DNA from: Dromiciops gliroides
Lineage: Eukaryota > Chordata > Mammalia > Microbiotheria > Microbiotheriidae
Direction of reading: 5' to 3'
Length of the DNA: 64,000 nt
Assembly (NCBI RefSeq): GCF_019393635.1
Contig: NC_057861.1
Span: 545,262,711-545,326,710, forward strand
Shown here: positions 13,001 through 22,550 of the stretch, piece by piece
Position numbering within the stretch: the stretch's first letter is position 1
How the letters are laid out: each line of letters begins with the position of its first letter
Notes under the pieces: generated by a model
What the model saw: only the letters and a program-made list of their open reading frames with translations
Database searches by the model: none
What the model was told of the DNA's origin: nothing
Made by a program: the position numbers and the translations under genes

Positions 13001-15687
13001 TACAATCAAAAGTGGGGTAAAGGAAGATATCCAAATAGATATGCTACTAGTCAAAGGAAAAGATTTAGAAAAAGTGTTTTTCTAAGAAAATTGGAGGAGA
13101 AAAAGATCACTTCCCTCTGGAGGAAAGCAGGGAAGACTGTGAAATAGGTGGCACTTAAACTGGTTCTAGAAAGAGAACATAAGTTGTCAACAAGTTGAAA
13201 TGAAGGGGGAAATAAATGTCTGCATTCTAGGCCAATGGAGGGGCAGAAAACAAGAAGGGGAGACTGGGAAATAGCTAAAAACAGTGTGACCAGAATACTG
13301 AATGTATGAGAGGGTGGGGTAGCATGAAAATCAAAAAGGATTGAAAGAGATTATGGAGGGTCTTAAAAAGCTAGTTCTACATTTTCCATTCTACCCCTTA
13401 GGCAGCTGGGAGCCACTCAAGGTTTCTAAGCGGGGTCATGAGGGACATGTCGAGATACCCATGCATTAGGAAAACTATTTCACCATGCACTTGCATGATG
13501 GATGGGCAAGGGAAAAGACTACAGGCAGGAAGAACACTAAGAAGGTTATTACACAGTACAAAAGAGAAGTGAGGAGCACCTAAGCTGTGTTTTAATGGAT
13601 TAACCAGGCTTTTCCATACTACTTTATCTCAAGTGTATCCTGGGTACACATATGAAGATGTGCAAAAATTCCTTCTCCTCAAGGGAATGCTTTGGTTTGG
13701 GATAGCAAGCCACAGATTAGTATGAACTAGGAGTGTGAACAATCACCATTTAATTACGTTCAGCCCTTTCACACTGTATTCCTACATAGTAGTCCCAAAG
13801 TACATTGACTTTATTTTTAAAAACCCAAACAATTTTGTATATTCTTTTTTTTTTTTGCAGGGCAATGGGGTTAAGTGACTTGCCCAGGGTCACACAGCTA
13901 GTAAATGTTAAGTGTCTGAGACCGGATTTGAACTCAGGTACTCCTGACTCCAGGGCCGGTGCTTTAACCACTGCGCCATCTAGCTGCCCCCGTATATTCT
14001 TTTTAATGCACTTAGCTGTGTATGTGTTGAAAATGTAAGTTCTTTTAGACCAGAGACTGGGTTTTGTTTTGTCTTTTGGTCCCCAAATCAATTTATATAT
14101 AATGATGGGGGGGGCGGCTAGGTGGCACAGTGGATAAAGCACCGGCCCTGGATTCAGGAATTCCTGAGTTCAAATCCGGCCTCAGACACTTACTAGCTGT
14201 GTGACCTTGGGCAAGTCACTTAACCCCCACTGCCCCGCAAAAAAAAAAAAAAATTATTATATAATGATGGGAAAAGCTCAAGCAGTGTTTTCAAGGCATG
14301 CTACATGTGGAGACAGCCCTTTTACAGAGTTTAAACACCTAAAATGTCACATACAGAGTGACCCGTGCAGTCCCTGGAATAGTGGTCTCTAGTAGGATTC
14401 TCCACAGCCAGGTGTCTGACATAGAGAGGAAAGGGCAATATATGCATTTGCCTGTGGCTAGGCAAATGGTGCTGTCTTTTCTCTGGTAGTTTCCAAGTTC
14501 ATCCATTATCATTCATTCATTCATTCATTCATTCACTCACTCAACAAGTTAATCCCCAGTGCCCTGGCCCATTCTAAGCACAAGGTTGTGTGCTATGAGG
14601 CACAGAAGGAGGCATGAGGCATTGCCCTCCTGGAGATTACTATGTTAAATAAAATGTCTGTTTCTTGATTGCCTGTTCCACACACCTTTTTTTCTTCTTT
14701 CTCACCTTTTAAATATTACTGACTCAAATTCCTTTCTCTTTATCAAGAATCCTTCAGCTTCCATTTGTCTTCAGGTAGTCCAATAAAGGATGAAGAAGCT
14801 GGGCCAGAGCACAGCCTCATAGGCTACTTTACATCTTTACAGGGCACTGCACTTTACATTCTATTATTTCATTTGATCCTCACCCTAGGTAAACTGAGCT
14901 AGTGGTAAGTATTTACAAGAAAGAAAATGGGGAAGCTAAATGAGAAAACAAGTCAGAGGTACGGTCCAGCCCTCCATCTCACTACCGCATACCAGAGCTA
15001 TCCAGGCCTGGCTAGAGGAACAGTCTCTAAAGCAGAATGGATTCTAGGAAGAAAGGTACATACAATGTTTCAGAGACAAAGCAGGAAGGCCTGGTTTGGA
15101 AGGCTTTCTCAACTTACATATCTGAATGCCTTTCGGAGGTGTTTGAACTGCAAATAGAACTTGTAGAAGTGCAGCTGACTCACTCCCTGAAGAACAATAA
15201 CCACCACGCCGTTCAGATGCTTTGGGTGAGAAAGATGGCACCAGCTGTTGAGAAATCAAAGTAACACACAGGCAACAGTGAGACCCTCAAGTTAGCTTCA
15301 AGTACACAGTGAAGAGGAGGAGGTGTGCAGAAAAGCAATTAGCAAGAGCTAACATATTCATGGGTGTCTTGCATGGGTGATGAGGCCAGCTGTTACCAAA
15401 TAAACATCCCTCATTGTGCAGAATGGTCACAAGCCAAGCAATCTGGAAAAAGCGAAATTCTATGTATCAAATCCAATGTTCCTCTGGCTTGGCACTTTAA
15501 ATGGGAACCCAGCCTTCCTTTTTAAATGGCTGTCTTTGGGAGAATGGGGTTTCCTCTTTGTAGGGAGTTGGCCCTCTCACTTCCCCTCTACTGATGTAGT
15601 CCTCCCTTAGGTGAGCTTTGAAGGACCACCTTTGCATGTCAATCAAAAAAACTGCTCCACTGTTATTTTGCACAAACCAATAGAAAG

Positions 15688-15740
<53 letters not shown>

Positions 15741-18700
15741 CATACATACACATACACACACACAAGCAAGAGCTTTATAAACATAGGCAAAATATATGTT
15801 ACAAGGCATCCAGTCATTTCTTTGGTCATTGAGTATAGCAGAATTCTCAACACTTGATATAAAGTAGCTTAGAGTTGGTGCCTACAGTGACCACAAACTC
15901 ATTTTATACCTTGGCTTAGCTCAGGGGTTCTTAATCTTTTTTTCTATCATGGATCCCTCTGGCAATTGAGTGAAGCTTATGGACCCCTTCTCAGAATAAC
16001 ATTTTTAAATGCACGAAATAAAAAAAAAATAGAATAATAAAGGAAACCAATTATATTGCAATACAGTTATATATAATACACATATAAAACTCAAATTCAC
16101 TCACCCCAGGTTAGGAACCCCTTGTTCAGTAGATTCATGCTGTTTCCCCAACGCCACAGACTTCAGCAGTTCACGTAGCTGGTCATGGCTTATTTCACAG
16201 TTTTTAACAAACAATTTGGTGGATAAGCGGGCTTTCTGTAAGGACAAAGGTGGGAAATAGCCACCCATAATCACTGATAAGTTTGCAAATGAAAAGCAAG
16301 GTAAACTATGTTTCTTTTTTCTTTTCTTTTTTTCCTGGCAGGGCAATGAGGGTTAAGTGTCTTGCCCAGGGTCACAGAGCTAGTAAATATCAGGTGTCTG
16401 AGGCTGGATTTAAACTCAGGTCCTCCCAAATCCAGGGCTTTATCCACTTCACCACCTAGCTGCCCCATAAAGTATGTTTCAAAAACAAAACAATAGTCTA
16501 TGTTAGATCCTATCAATAGGTGTCCAAATACCTTTGTTTGGCTGAAAAGAGGCATCCAGGTGGCAGAATAGAGTGTTAGGCTTGGAATAAAGACCTGAGT
16601 TCAAATCCAGTTTCAGACACTTATTACCTGTGTGACGCTCAACAAGTCACTTTCATCTGACTGCTTCAGTTTCCTCAACCATAAAATGGGGATGATAATA
16701 GCACCTACCTCTCAGGATAATTGTGAGGATGAAATGAGATATTTACAAAATGCTTAGAACAATGCCTGGCTCATAGCAGGCACTTAATAAATCCTTTCCT
16801 TCCTTCCTATGGTGCCACACTGAAAGCTACATAAATGGCATGGCAGATAAAGTGCTGGATTTGGATTCAGGGCACTTGGGTTTGATTCTTGGCTCTGCAA
16901 TTTAGTATATGCACGACAATGGGCAAGTCTTTTAAACTCAATTTCTCATATATATAATGAGGAGTTTGGATAAGATGGCCTCTACAGTCCCTTCCAGTTC
17001 TAAACCTCTGTATGACTCATGCCCATAAAGAACTTGTTTACTATATAGTAACATTGTAGACATGAACATTAAACCAATGTCTCCAGAGAGAGAGTCTCAA
17101 GCTATGCAAGAATATACCCACCAACCAAATGTTTCTTTCACTTGTCTCATGACATTGCAAGGCATGTTTTTCAGCTCATTTAGTAAAAGTATTTCTGGAA
17201 GTCAGGAGCAGGTTGAGAAGAGAACAGCGTACACACAGTAAGTGGCGAAGAGAAGAATAACGTACACACAGTGGGGGGAACTGTTTCTACACATAGTAGG
17301 TACTTAATATTTCCCATGTTGTCATTATTACTACATGGAGCCATCCCTTCCTACACTATATATAACATGTCTACTTCAATGGATTTATCCATCAAGTCGC
17401 CATTGCGAAGTTCATTTCCACACTACCGTGAGGTCGTGCAATAGGATTCTGTGGAACCTACTTATGATATAATCATTCAACTTTCAGCAACAAGCTCATA
17501 AATGTGATGGCCTCAAGATCATGGCTAGTAGCACTTACCTTCCACTGAGGCTGACTCTCTTCATCATCTGGATCCCCACTGGCTGTACCTTCCCCAGACC
17601 CTCTAACAAGCTCATTTTGTAGCTGCTTCCTCTTTTTGCTTTTCCCAACCAGGACCGCATCCATTCTTCAATGGTGATCTTTTTTCCCCTGGAAATAGAT
17701 CATAACCCACATATGAACCCTTTGTGACACTTAAGACCCACATAGTATAAACCAATCCAGGTTCCTTCAGCAGTACTGCTAGGGCCCCCCACACCCACCC
17801 CAGGTGCAATGGCTGAGGGGGTAAAATGGGTTGGTCTTATTTTGAGGTTATGTGAGAGGCCCCTCAATGCATGAAAATATTGATCTCTTCATTTCTTCTG
17901 TATTCTTAAAGTAGGGATCTATATACCATAAAGCTTTCTCTGATCATCACTTGCTGGGTTCAGTTAGAGTGGGGTGCACCAGATGTTGATGAGGCTTCTT
18001 TTAACTCTAAAATTCCGTGATTCTGTGCTCTACACAGGCTTCTATACCACCGACAGAGAATGAAAAATTTCCCCACCTAACACTGGGAGAGAACCGGCTC
18101 GGCCTATCTCTTTTTCCCAACTTTATGTCCCATCATAATTTTCAACTAAAAACAATGCTAAGAAGATTGCAGTGGGGTTGGGATATGAGAGTGTAAGAGC
18201 AACCCTCTTCCTTCAATTTGCTTAGGTTCACAGATGTCAAGATGGATGAGACTGCAGAGGTCATCTAATCCAACTCTCTTATTTTTACAGATGAGAAAAT
18301 CGAGAATCAGAGAGATTAAATGACTTGGCCCCAGCAGAGCTGGGATCTGGACCCAAGATCTCTAACTGCAAATCTAGCACTCTTCCCATGGTATGGTATC
18401 CTTGCCCACATTTCAGCTCAAGTGCCACTTCCTCTATGAAGTCTTCCCCAATTCTTTTCTACATATACACTTTGGCCCTAATGAATTCTTCTTCCCATCA
18501 GCTCCCAAAGCACATGTTCTTACTTTTTAATGTATTACGTTCTATTCCATATTCTATTTATCTGTTTCATCCTCTGAATTAGACTGTAAACTATAGGCTT
18601 AGAGTATAGCAAACCACTCTCCAGAAAAACACCCAATGTACACTGAAATGAAGAACTAGTCTACCACTAAAGTACTAGTGATATTTCACACAGGTGTGAA

Positions 18701-21700
18701 GGGTACTTTGTTTCTGAATTAAAAGTCCGTGGTTCTATACTTTACACCTGCTTGAGCAGAGACTTAGAGGAGCACAGCAGAGTGAGTGAAAACTTAAGCC
18801 ACCTTGAGGACAAGTCCTACCAAGCTAGAAAAACTCTTGAGTAAGAACCTGATATGGGCTATGTGTTTGAGATCTAATTATATGAGTTTTGGGAGACTCC
18901 TCTCCAGAATTTTGATGTGGTAGAAACCTATTCCACATGAGTTAGGCTGGTTGGTCCCTAAAAAAAAAAACAAAAAACAACCTAATAAAATTATCCTTGA
19001 GACTTAAATGTTCCATGGACTGAGGTTCTAACTATTGACACAGCTACATAGTCACCTAAAACATACATTAAACAAGGACATGAGAAGTAAGAACTCCTCT
19101 GGCTCTATAGACTCCCAGTGGCCCTTTCAGTCAACATCTCCTGATGGGTCTTACCTCCCTCAAGAGAGGCACTATAGCCAACTGAATCATCAAGCTGAAT
19201 ATCTTTTTTTTTGGGGGGGGGGGGAGGGGGCGGGGCAATGAGGGTTAAGTGACTTGCCCAGAGTCACACAGCTAGTAAGTGTCAAGTGTCTGAGTCTGGA
19301 TTTGAACTCAGGTCCTCTTGAATCCAGGGCTGGTGCTTTATCCACTTATGCCAACCAGCTACCCCCAAGCTGAATATCTTTTAAGTAAACTTGTTAACTG
19401 TTATGAGGTCTAAAAGTATGTATCTCGTTTTGTTCCAACCTTAAGTTTAAACCATCAGATGTACTCCAGTCTGGCATGGCCTAAAACAGCTGATGCCCAT
19501 ATGAGGAAGGATTTATTCGGTCATGGCAACTCACAAAACCATTTACTAATGTACAGCTGGACTCTGATCTGTTTTGGTGATTTGGAGCATACATATCAAT
19601 AAAATTACAGATCCAATGAAATATGAATTGAAGGAAAAAACGTTCAGGTTCTCTAGGTGTTTGCTATACAATAGGGGCCACCAATGGCTGCATTTCAGAA
19701 CTCTGTCAAATAGATTGTGTCTAACTGGGGGAAGGGCAAAAGAAGGTAAAAAGAGTCCTGAAGGGTGTATGGTCAATCACTCAAAAAACATTAAGAGCCT
19801 ATTAACTGGTTTCCCTGCACCCCCTCTCCCTTATGCAACCCTTATTCTACCAAGCTACAACCATCAAAATAACCTAGCTAAAGCAAAGATCTGGCAATAT
19901 TCCTTTGTTGTCCAACAAGATTCTGGGGTTCCCTTTGCTTATGGGATAAAAGGCATTCTCCCCGGAGCTGGCATTTAAAGCCATTCCCTGCCTGGTTCTA
20001 GCCTACCTTTCCAAGCTCATCTCACATACTGGCATATGTGCCATTTGCCCATTTCATTTCCAGTCTTTATTATTCCCTTGTAACGTGTCTACTATGCCAG
20101 AGTCACAAAATGGTGCCAGTGGAAAGAATCAGGATGCCTGGATGCTACCCTTAGGTCCACCATTTATTAGCTGTGTGACTTCAAGTCAGGTAAATCACTT
20201 AGCATTGAACCTAAAAGCCTTCCCCTCTAAGATATACCTTACTGTATAGAAGTTTTAGGTACTTAGTGTTATTTCCCTCATTAGAATGTAAGCTTATTTT
20301 GAGGTGGGACTGCTTCATTCTTTGTATTTGTATCCCCAGTGCCTATTAATCACATTGAAGCGATCAATAAATGCTTGTTGGGCTGCTCCCTATGCTTAGA
20401 ATGCTTGCTGCCTTTTAAAATCCAAAGCTCCCTTACCTATTAGCTGGATGCCTTTGTAGGGAGCTGGCCCTCAGTCTCATGAGGAACTCCTTAGCTCTTA
20501 GTATTTTCTTCCTCCTTGATTATTCTTGCATTTCCTTATATTTACAAGTTGTAGCCCCATCCTGCCCTGCCCCCCCCCAAGTTTGATGTAATTAATTTCT
20601 TTTGAGGGTATTCCCCGGACCTAGTATTCAAAACAAAACAAAAAACACTGTGCTAGGCTACCGGGATACAAGTAGGGAGAATTCTCATTAGTGGATATTG
20701 TTAGACCTGAGTTAGAATCCTGCCTTAGTAGCTGTAGAACCCCAGGGGGAAGGGGCACTTAGCTCTTCTCTATCTCAGTTTCCTGATCTGTAAAATGGGG
20801 ATAATAATAACAGGAAACTCACAGGGTAGTTGTGAGGCTCAAATGCCAGTACATTATCTAAAACTCTTTTCAAGCTTTTAAGTGCTATATAAATGCTCTC
20901 TATTACAACAACACTCTCGGCCTGTTTCCTCACATGCATAATGGGGGATAACAGCACCTAATGCACAAGATTGTTGTGAGGACCAAATAAGATGACAGAT
21001 GTCAAGCCCACTGCAAACCTTAAAGAGCTGTAGGTGTCCCCAAAAGTCCTAGTGCAGTTTTAAGCTCTAACAACTTAAAAAGACCAAATAGTCAGTGGTG
21101 TATCTGTGTATTCCTGGACTCCAGTCAGAATGACCTCAGTTGGAATCCTGTCTCAGAAGCTTTCTTAGCTATGTGACTGGAAGCAGGTCTGCTCTCTCTT
21201 TCTCTCACTTTCTTTATCTGTAAAAGGTAGATAATCTTACCTACCTGACTGGGTGGATGTGAGGATCAAGTAAGACTAACATATATAAAGTACTGTAAAC
21301 CTTACAGCTACATATTACTACCAACCTTCCTTCATCCACCTGTTAAATAGCTAGCATTTGTACAGCTGCAAAGTGCTTTATAAAGATGACATTTTGTCTT
21401 CACAACCCCCCCACCCCCAGATAGATGGCATTGTTAGCACCATTTTTCAGATGAGGAACTGAGTCAGAAAGCGCTAAAGTGATTGCTAAGGATCACACAT
21501 CTACTTTGAACTGTAACTTTAAACTGCACTAAGACTTTTGGGACACCCCAAATATATAAATATCAAATAAAGAAATAGCATAGCAATTATTACAAATAGC
21601 TAGCATAATGAATAAATAGTAAAGAAACAGAGGCTAGTATAAATACTAGTTGCTGCTGCTGTTCTTATTATTGTTCTTATTAACTGGGTTCTGTAGTGGA

Positions 21701-22550
21701 GTGGCAGGACATGAGTCAGAAGACCTGAGTTCAAATCCAGCCTCGGATATTTACTAAGTTGTATGACCCTGGATAAGTCATTTAGCCATTCTCTGCTTCA
21801 GTTTTCTTATCTATAAAATGGCTATGACAATCACACCCACCTCCAAAGATGGTTGTGAGGGTAAAATAACAAAGCCCTCTGCAAACCTTAAGGCACTATA
21901 CACGCATAAATGTGTATCTATGTATGTATATATACATATATCTCTCTCATTAAAATGACAACACCTATATTTATATGTGAATGTTATATAACATAAACAT
22001 AATGATAGCACATATATTTTAGTATGATCATATATACATACCTACATACATGCTATCATTATTCTAATTCTAATAGGGCAAACAAGTCCCCATTTAGGCT
22101 GAGAGCTCCTTAGGGGCAAGAGCTGTCTTTTGCCTCTTTTTGCATTCCCAGAAGTTAGCACGATCTCTGGCACACAGTAAGCGACTAATAAATGCTTCCT
22201 GACTCCCCTAAAGTTGACAACATAAATATACTATAAACAAATATAACATAAAGTGAATCAATACAAATGGAAACAAAGTGGCGGAATACAAGGCCGTCTG
22301 GAGGAGGGGGATGGATGAGGACGAGCCAGGAGGCAGATGCGCGGAAGGGAGGAGGGGTCGGAGCCCCGGAGCCCCAGGGCCCCCACTCCTCCTTTCCCTC
22401 TTCACCCATCCTGACCCTCCAGGAGGGTCCCTTCCCCGACGAGGCCTCCCTTGGGTGCTGTCGGGTCCCCTCTGTACCCCTCCCGGCTCCAGGCTGCTCA
22501 GTCCCCGCTCCCACTTCCTCGCCCCTTGCCCAGGTTCCCGCCCGCTCACC
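3959..22550 (-). CDS. REXO5: REXO5 (NEF-sp) RNA exonuclease 5, 3'-partial gene
   Basis: Ten coding exons on the minus strand join in frame to give residues 1-395, with a non-coding exon upstream. REXO5 is a nuclear/nucleolar 3'-5' RNA exonuclease of the DEDDh superfamily; the family is tied to trimming of snoRNA and rRNA 3' ends. The exonuclease core is complete. Exo I is GLDCEM (Asp241, Glu243), exo II is VGHSLNSDL (Asp324), and exo III is GHDSTEDA (His372, Asp377). Sequence from [10 protein letters not shown] onward matches human REXO5 as I remember it, with 6 extra residues at the end of coding exon 2. The two C-terminal RRM domains of the roughly 770-residue human protein are not found and should lie left of position 1. 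It is divergent from ERI2 over a shared CpG island. The identification is firm; only the 5' transcript start is inferred. Confidence 0.95.
4393..4625 (+). repeat. MIR-family SINE
   Basis: Contains CCTGCCTCAGACACTTACTT, GTAAGTCACTTCACCTC and TGTAAAGCACTTTACAAACC, typical of MIR/THER elements. Confidence 0.75.
4713..4807 (-). CDS. REXO5: REXO5 coding exon 9 (residues 330-361)
   Basis: Acceptor CCACAG|ATGATAC and donor TTAGG|GTAAGT. It encodes [20 protein letters not shown] and [12 protein letters not shown], the conserved helix region between exo II and exo III. Confidence 0.95.
4936..5074 (-). CDS. REXO5: REXO5 coding exon 8 (residues 283-329, exo II motif)
   Basis: Acceptor GAAAG|GTTCTC and donor TACAA|GTGTGT. 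It reads [20 protein letters not shown] and then [17 protein letters not shown]. The exo II aspartate is Asp324. Confidence 0.95.
5270..5520 (+). repeat. L2 LINE reverse-transcriptase fragment
   Basis: The frame reads DSVLGPLLF followed by an L2-like tract, in REXO5 intron 7 (between coding exons 7 and 8). Strongly decayed. Confidence 0.6.
5521..6090. other. REXO5 intron, nothing recognised
   Basis: No repeat or conserved coding signal that I can name. Confidence 0.4.
6091..6206 (-). CDS. REXO5: REXO5 coding exon 7 (residues 245-283)
   Basis: Acceptor TTTTCAG|TGCC and donor CACCAG|GTGACC. It encodes [20 protein letters not shown] and [18 protein letters not shown], the beta-strand region of the DEDDh fold after exo I. 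Confidence 0.95.
6606..6675 (-). repeat. SINE fragment (MIR/WSINE type)
   Basis: GATTTGAACTCAGTTCTTCC... CCCTATCCACTATACTGCC, a short reverse SINE piece. Confidence 0.6.
6840..7002 (-). repeat. MIR-family SINE, interrupted
   Basis: TAATAGCTTACATTAGTCTC..., AATGAGGCTCTGAGACTTGC: reverse MIR cut by the SINE at 7003-7157. Confidence 0.6.
7003..7157 (-). repeat. WSINE/MAR1-type SINE
   Basis: Reverse full-length copy. The 9-bp GGTCCAGTG occurs on both sides as a target duplication. Confidence 0.92.
7368..7456 (-). CDS. REXO5: REXO5 coding exon 6 (residues 215-244, exo I motif)
   Basis: Acceptor CTCCAG|GTTTG and donor GAAATG|GTATGAG. It ends [11 protein letters not shown], the exo I motif carrying the first two metal-binding acids, Asp241 and Glu243. 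Confidence 0.95.
7457..8080. other. REXO5 intron, nothing recognised
   Basis: Unique-looking sequence with no nameable element. Confidence 0.4.
8085..8238 (-). repeat. WSINE/MAR1-type SINE
   Basis: Reverse full-length copy with CAGTGCTCT on both flanks. Confidence 0.92.
8313..8459 (-). CDS. REXO5: REXO5 coding exon 5 (residues 166-215)
   Basis: Acceptor TTTCAG|TGTCATC and donor CCAAG|GTTGGT. The exon contains [20 protein letters not shown] and [16 protein letters not shown], the segment just before the exonuclease domain. Phases match both neighbours. Confidence 0.93.
8460..8835. other. REXO5 intron, nothing recognised
   Basis: No nameable repeat; only weak MIR-like words near 8690-8830. 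Confidence 0.35.
8848..9001 (-). repeat. WSINE/MAR1-type SINE
   Basis: Reverse copy with a perfect 12-bp duplication ATCAGTGGTATC (8836-8847 and 9002-9013). The tail contains a G10 run. Confidence 0.93.
9296..9760 (+). repeat. unnamed mid-repetitive family, copy 1
   Basis: Phrases such as GACCTTGAAGGACTGAGTGG, ATTCCAGATAAGG and GAGCCATCTGAATTT recur in six other places in the window. I recognise the family by recurrence but cannot name it. Confidence 0.6.
10180..10430 (+). repeat. L1 ORF2 C-terminal fragment
   Basis: TATGGACAGGCAATTCTCAA and AATAATTAGAGAAATGTAAG match the L1 ORF2 C-terminal coding stretch seen again near 59700. Confidence 0.7.
10445..11540 (+). repeat. unnamed mid-repetitive family, copies 2 and 3
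   Basis: Two overlapping or adjacent copies. The first runs to about 11128. A second restarts with GTAAGAAGACTGAAAAAGTA and carries GAGCCACTAAAGTTTATTGA and AAAATCACTTTGGCAGCTGA. Confidence 0.65.
11540..11960 (+). repeat. LINE 3'-end fragment (L1-like)
   Basis: TGAACTGATCCAGAATAAAG, then GGCATGCTACCCTTCTCCTG and a T-rich 3' end. Sister of 1163-1440. Confidence 0.65.
11961..12517. other. REXO5 intron, nothing recognised
   Basis: AT-rich, no nameable element. Confidence 0.4.
12518..12629 (-). CDS. REXO5: REXO5 coding exon 4 (residues 129-165)
   Basis: Acceptor ACAG|AGATTC and donor GAAAG|GTAGAG. It encodes [19 protein letters not shown] followed by a lysine/glutamate-rich variable stretch. 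RFRLP.PS..FLADV is the conserved part. Confidence 0.92.
12895..13570 (+). repeat. unnamed mid-repetitive family, copy 4
   Basis: Begins AACAAACATTTATTAAGTAT...GTGCCAGGCAGCATGTGAGG and runs to CACCATGCACTTGCATGATG, with the same internal order as the other copies. Confidence 0.65.
13851..13991 (-). repeat. WSINE/MAR1-type SINE
   Basis: Perfect 13-bp duplication GTATATTCTTTTT (13838-13850 and 13992-14004). Confidence 0.93.
14108..14256 (+). repeat. WSINE/MAR1-type SINE
   Basis: Plus-strand copy with A-tail, flanked by TATATAATGATGGG on both sides. Confidence 0.92.
14272..15117. other. REXO5 intron; (ATTC)n tract, weak MIR piece
   Basis: Contains a short ATTC tandem at about 14509-14536 and a MIR-like stretch near 14830-14930. 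Nothing else recognised. Confidence 0.4.
15118..15244 (-). CDS. REXO5: REXO5 coding exon 3 (residues 87-128)
   Basis: Acceptor CAACAG|CTGG and donor ATAT|GTAAGT. It encodes [20 protein letters not shown], then [20 protein letters not shown]. This aligns without gaps to the human segment WCQLFHQNHLNNVVVFVLQG. It is N-terminal to the nuclease fold. Confidence 0.93.
15691..15738 (+). repeat. (TG)n microsatellite
   Basis: About 24 uninterrupted TG units, followed by a TA/CA-rich shoulder. Confidence 0.97.
15922..16124. mobile_element. hAT-like non-autonomous DNA transposon (MITE)
   Basis: The left end reads CAGGGGTTCTTAATC and the right end, reverse-complemented, CAAGGGGTTCCTAACC: terminal inverted repeats. 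The interior (GGATCCCTCTGGCAATTG, AACCAATTATATTG) is that of an old hAT-like MITE. The right end overlaps the 3' end of REXO5 coding exon 2. No clear 8-bp duplication survives. A related fragment lies at 55650-55741. Confidence 0.7.
16105..16235 (-). CDS. REXO5: REXO5 coding exon 2 (residues 43-86, split codon)
   Basis: Acceptor TACAG|AAAGC. The exon reads [20 protein letters not shown] and on to [16 protein letters not shown]. The donor GG|GTGAGT lies inside the terminal repeat of a hAT-like element (15922-16124), so the last 20 coding bases look transposon-derived. The phase (two bases left over) agrees exactly with the next exon, whose first base completes Gly86 before Trp87. Human has 7 residues between LGK and the Trp; here there are 13. 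Confidence 0.85.
16316..16466 (-). repeat. WSINE/MAR1-type SINE
   Basis: Reverse copy with near-matching flanks AACTATGTTTC / AAGTATGTTTC. Confidence 0.9.
16555..16800 (+). repeat. MIR-family SINE
   Basis: GACCTGAGTTCAAATCCAGT..., GTTTCCTCAACCATAAAATG..., then a terminal CAGGCACTTAATAAATCC. Confidence 0.8.
16835..17015 (+). repeat. MIR3-like SINE
   Basis: GTGCTGGATTTGGATTCAGG and GGCCTCTACAGTCCCTTCCA are typical of this MIR subfamily. Confidence 0.7.
17016..17538. other. REXO5 intron, nothing recognised
   Basis: Contains a direct-repeat pair around AACAGCGTACACACAGTAAG (17223 and 17266); otherwise unnamed. Confidence 0.4.
17539..17688 (-). CDS. REXO5: REXO5 coding exon 1 (residues 1-42)
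   Basis: The acceptor CCAG lies just above 17688 and the donor is AAG|GTAAGTGC. The chosen start is ATG at 17664-17662, which gives [10 protein letters not shown] and then a basic KKRKQ stretch that may act as a nuclear signal. The exon ends ESQPQWK and continues as KARLST; human reads ESQPEAKKARLST. The 24 bases upstream of the ATG are 5' UTR. Confidence 0.9.
17689..18235. other. REXO5 intron 1, nothing recognised
   Basis: A short MIR3-like piece may lie near 17965-18030; otherwise unnamed. Confidence 0.35.
18236..18345 (+). repeat. MIR/L3-like fragment
   Basis: GCAGAGGTCATCTAATCCAA and TTTTTACAGATGAGAAAATC are hallmark phrases. Confidence 0.6.
18410..18600 (+). repeat. L2 LINE 3' end
   Basis: TCAAGTGCCACTTCCTCTAT, GAAGTCTTCCCCAATTC, then TTAGACTGTAAACTATAG. 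Confidence 0.75.
18601..19190. other. REXO5 intron 1, nothing recognised
   Basis: No nameable element. Confidence 0.35.
19208..19365 (-). repeat. WSINE/MAR1-type SINE
   Basis: Perfect 17-bp duplication CAAGCTGAATATCTTTT (19191-19207 and 19366-19382). Confidence 0.94.
19383..19794. other. REXO5 intron 1, nothing recognised
   Basis: No nameable element. Confidence 0.35.
19795..20395 (+). repeat. L2 LINE, interrupted by MIR
   Basis: L2 ORF2 tail and 3' UTR wording (TTAAAGCCATTCCCTGCCTG..., TTAGAATGTAAGC..., CAATAAATGCTTGTTG). A MIR piece lies at about 20125-20215. Confidence 0.65.
20690..20900 (+). repeat. MIR-family SINE
   Basis: GACCTGAGTTAGAATCCTGC..., CAGTTTCCTGATCTGTAAAA, TGCTATATAAATGCTC. 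Confidence 0.75.
21085..21310 (+). repeat. MIR-family SINE
   Basis: GAATCCTGTCTCAGAAGC..., TTTCTTTATCTGTAAAAGG... Confidence 0.7.
21340..21515 (-). repeat. MIR-family SINE, reverse
   Basis: AGCATTTGTACAGCTGCAAAG..., TTTTTCAGATGAGGAACTGA..., GGATCACACATCTA. Confidence 0.7.
21690..21910 (+). repeat. MIR-family SINE
   Basis: GACCTGAGTTCAAATCCAGC, GTTTTCTTATCTATAAAATG, CTTAAGGCACTATACACG. Confidence 0.8.
22080..22205 (+). repeat. L2 LINE 3' end
   Basis: GAGAGCTCCTTAGGGGCAAG..., GCACACAGTAAGCGACTAAT, AATGCTTCCTGACT. It abuts the CpG island. Confidence 0.75.
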
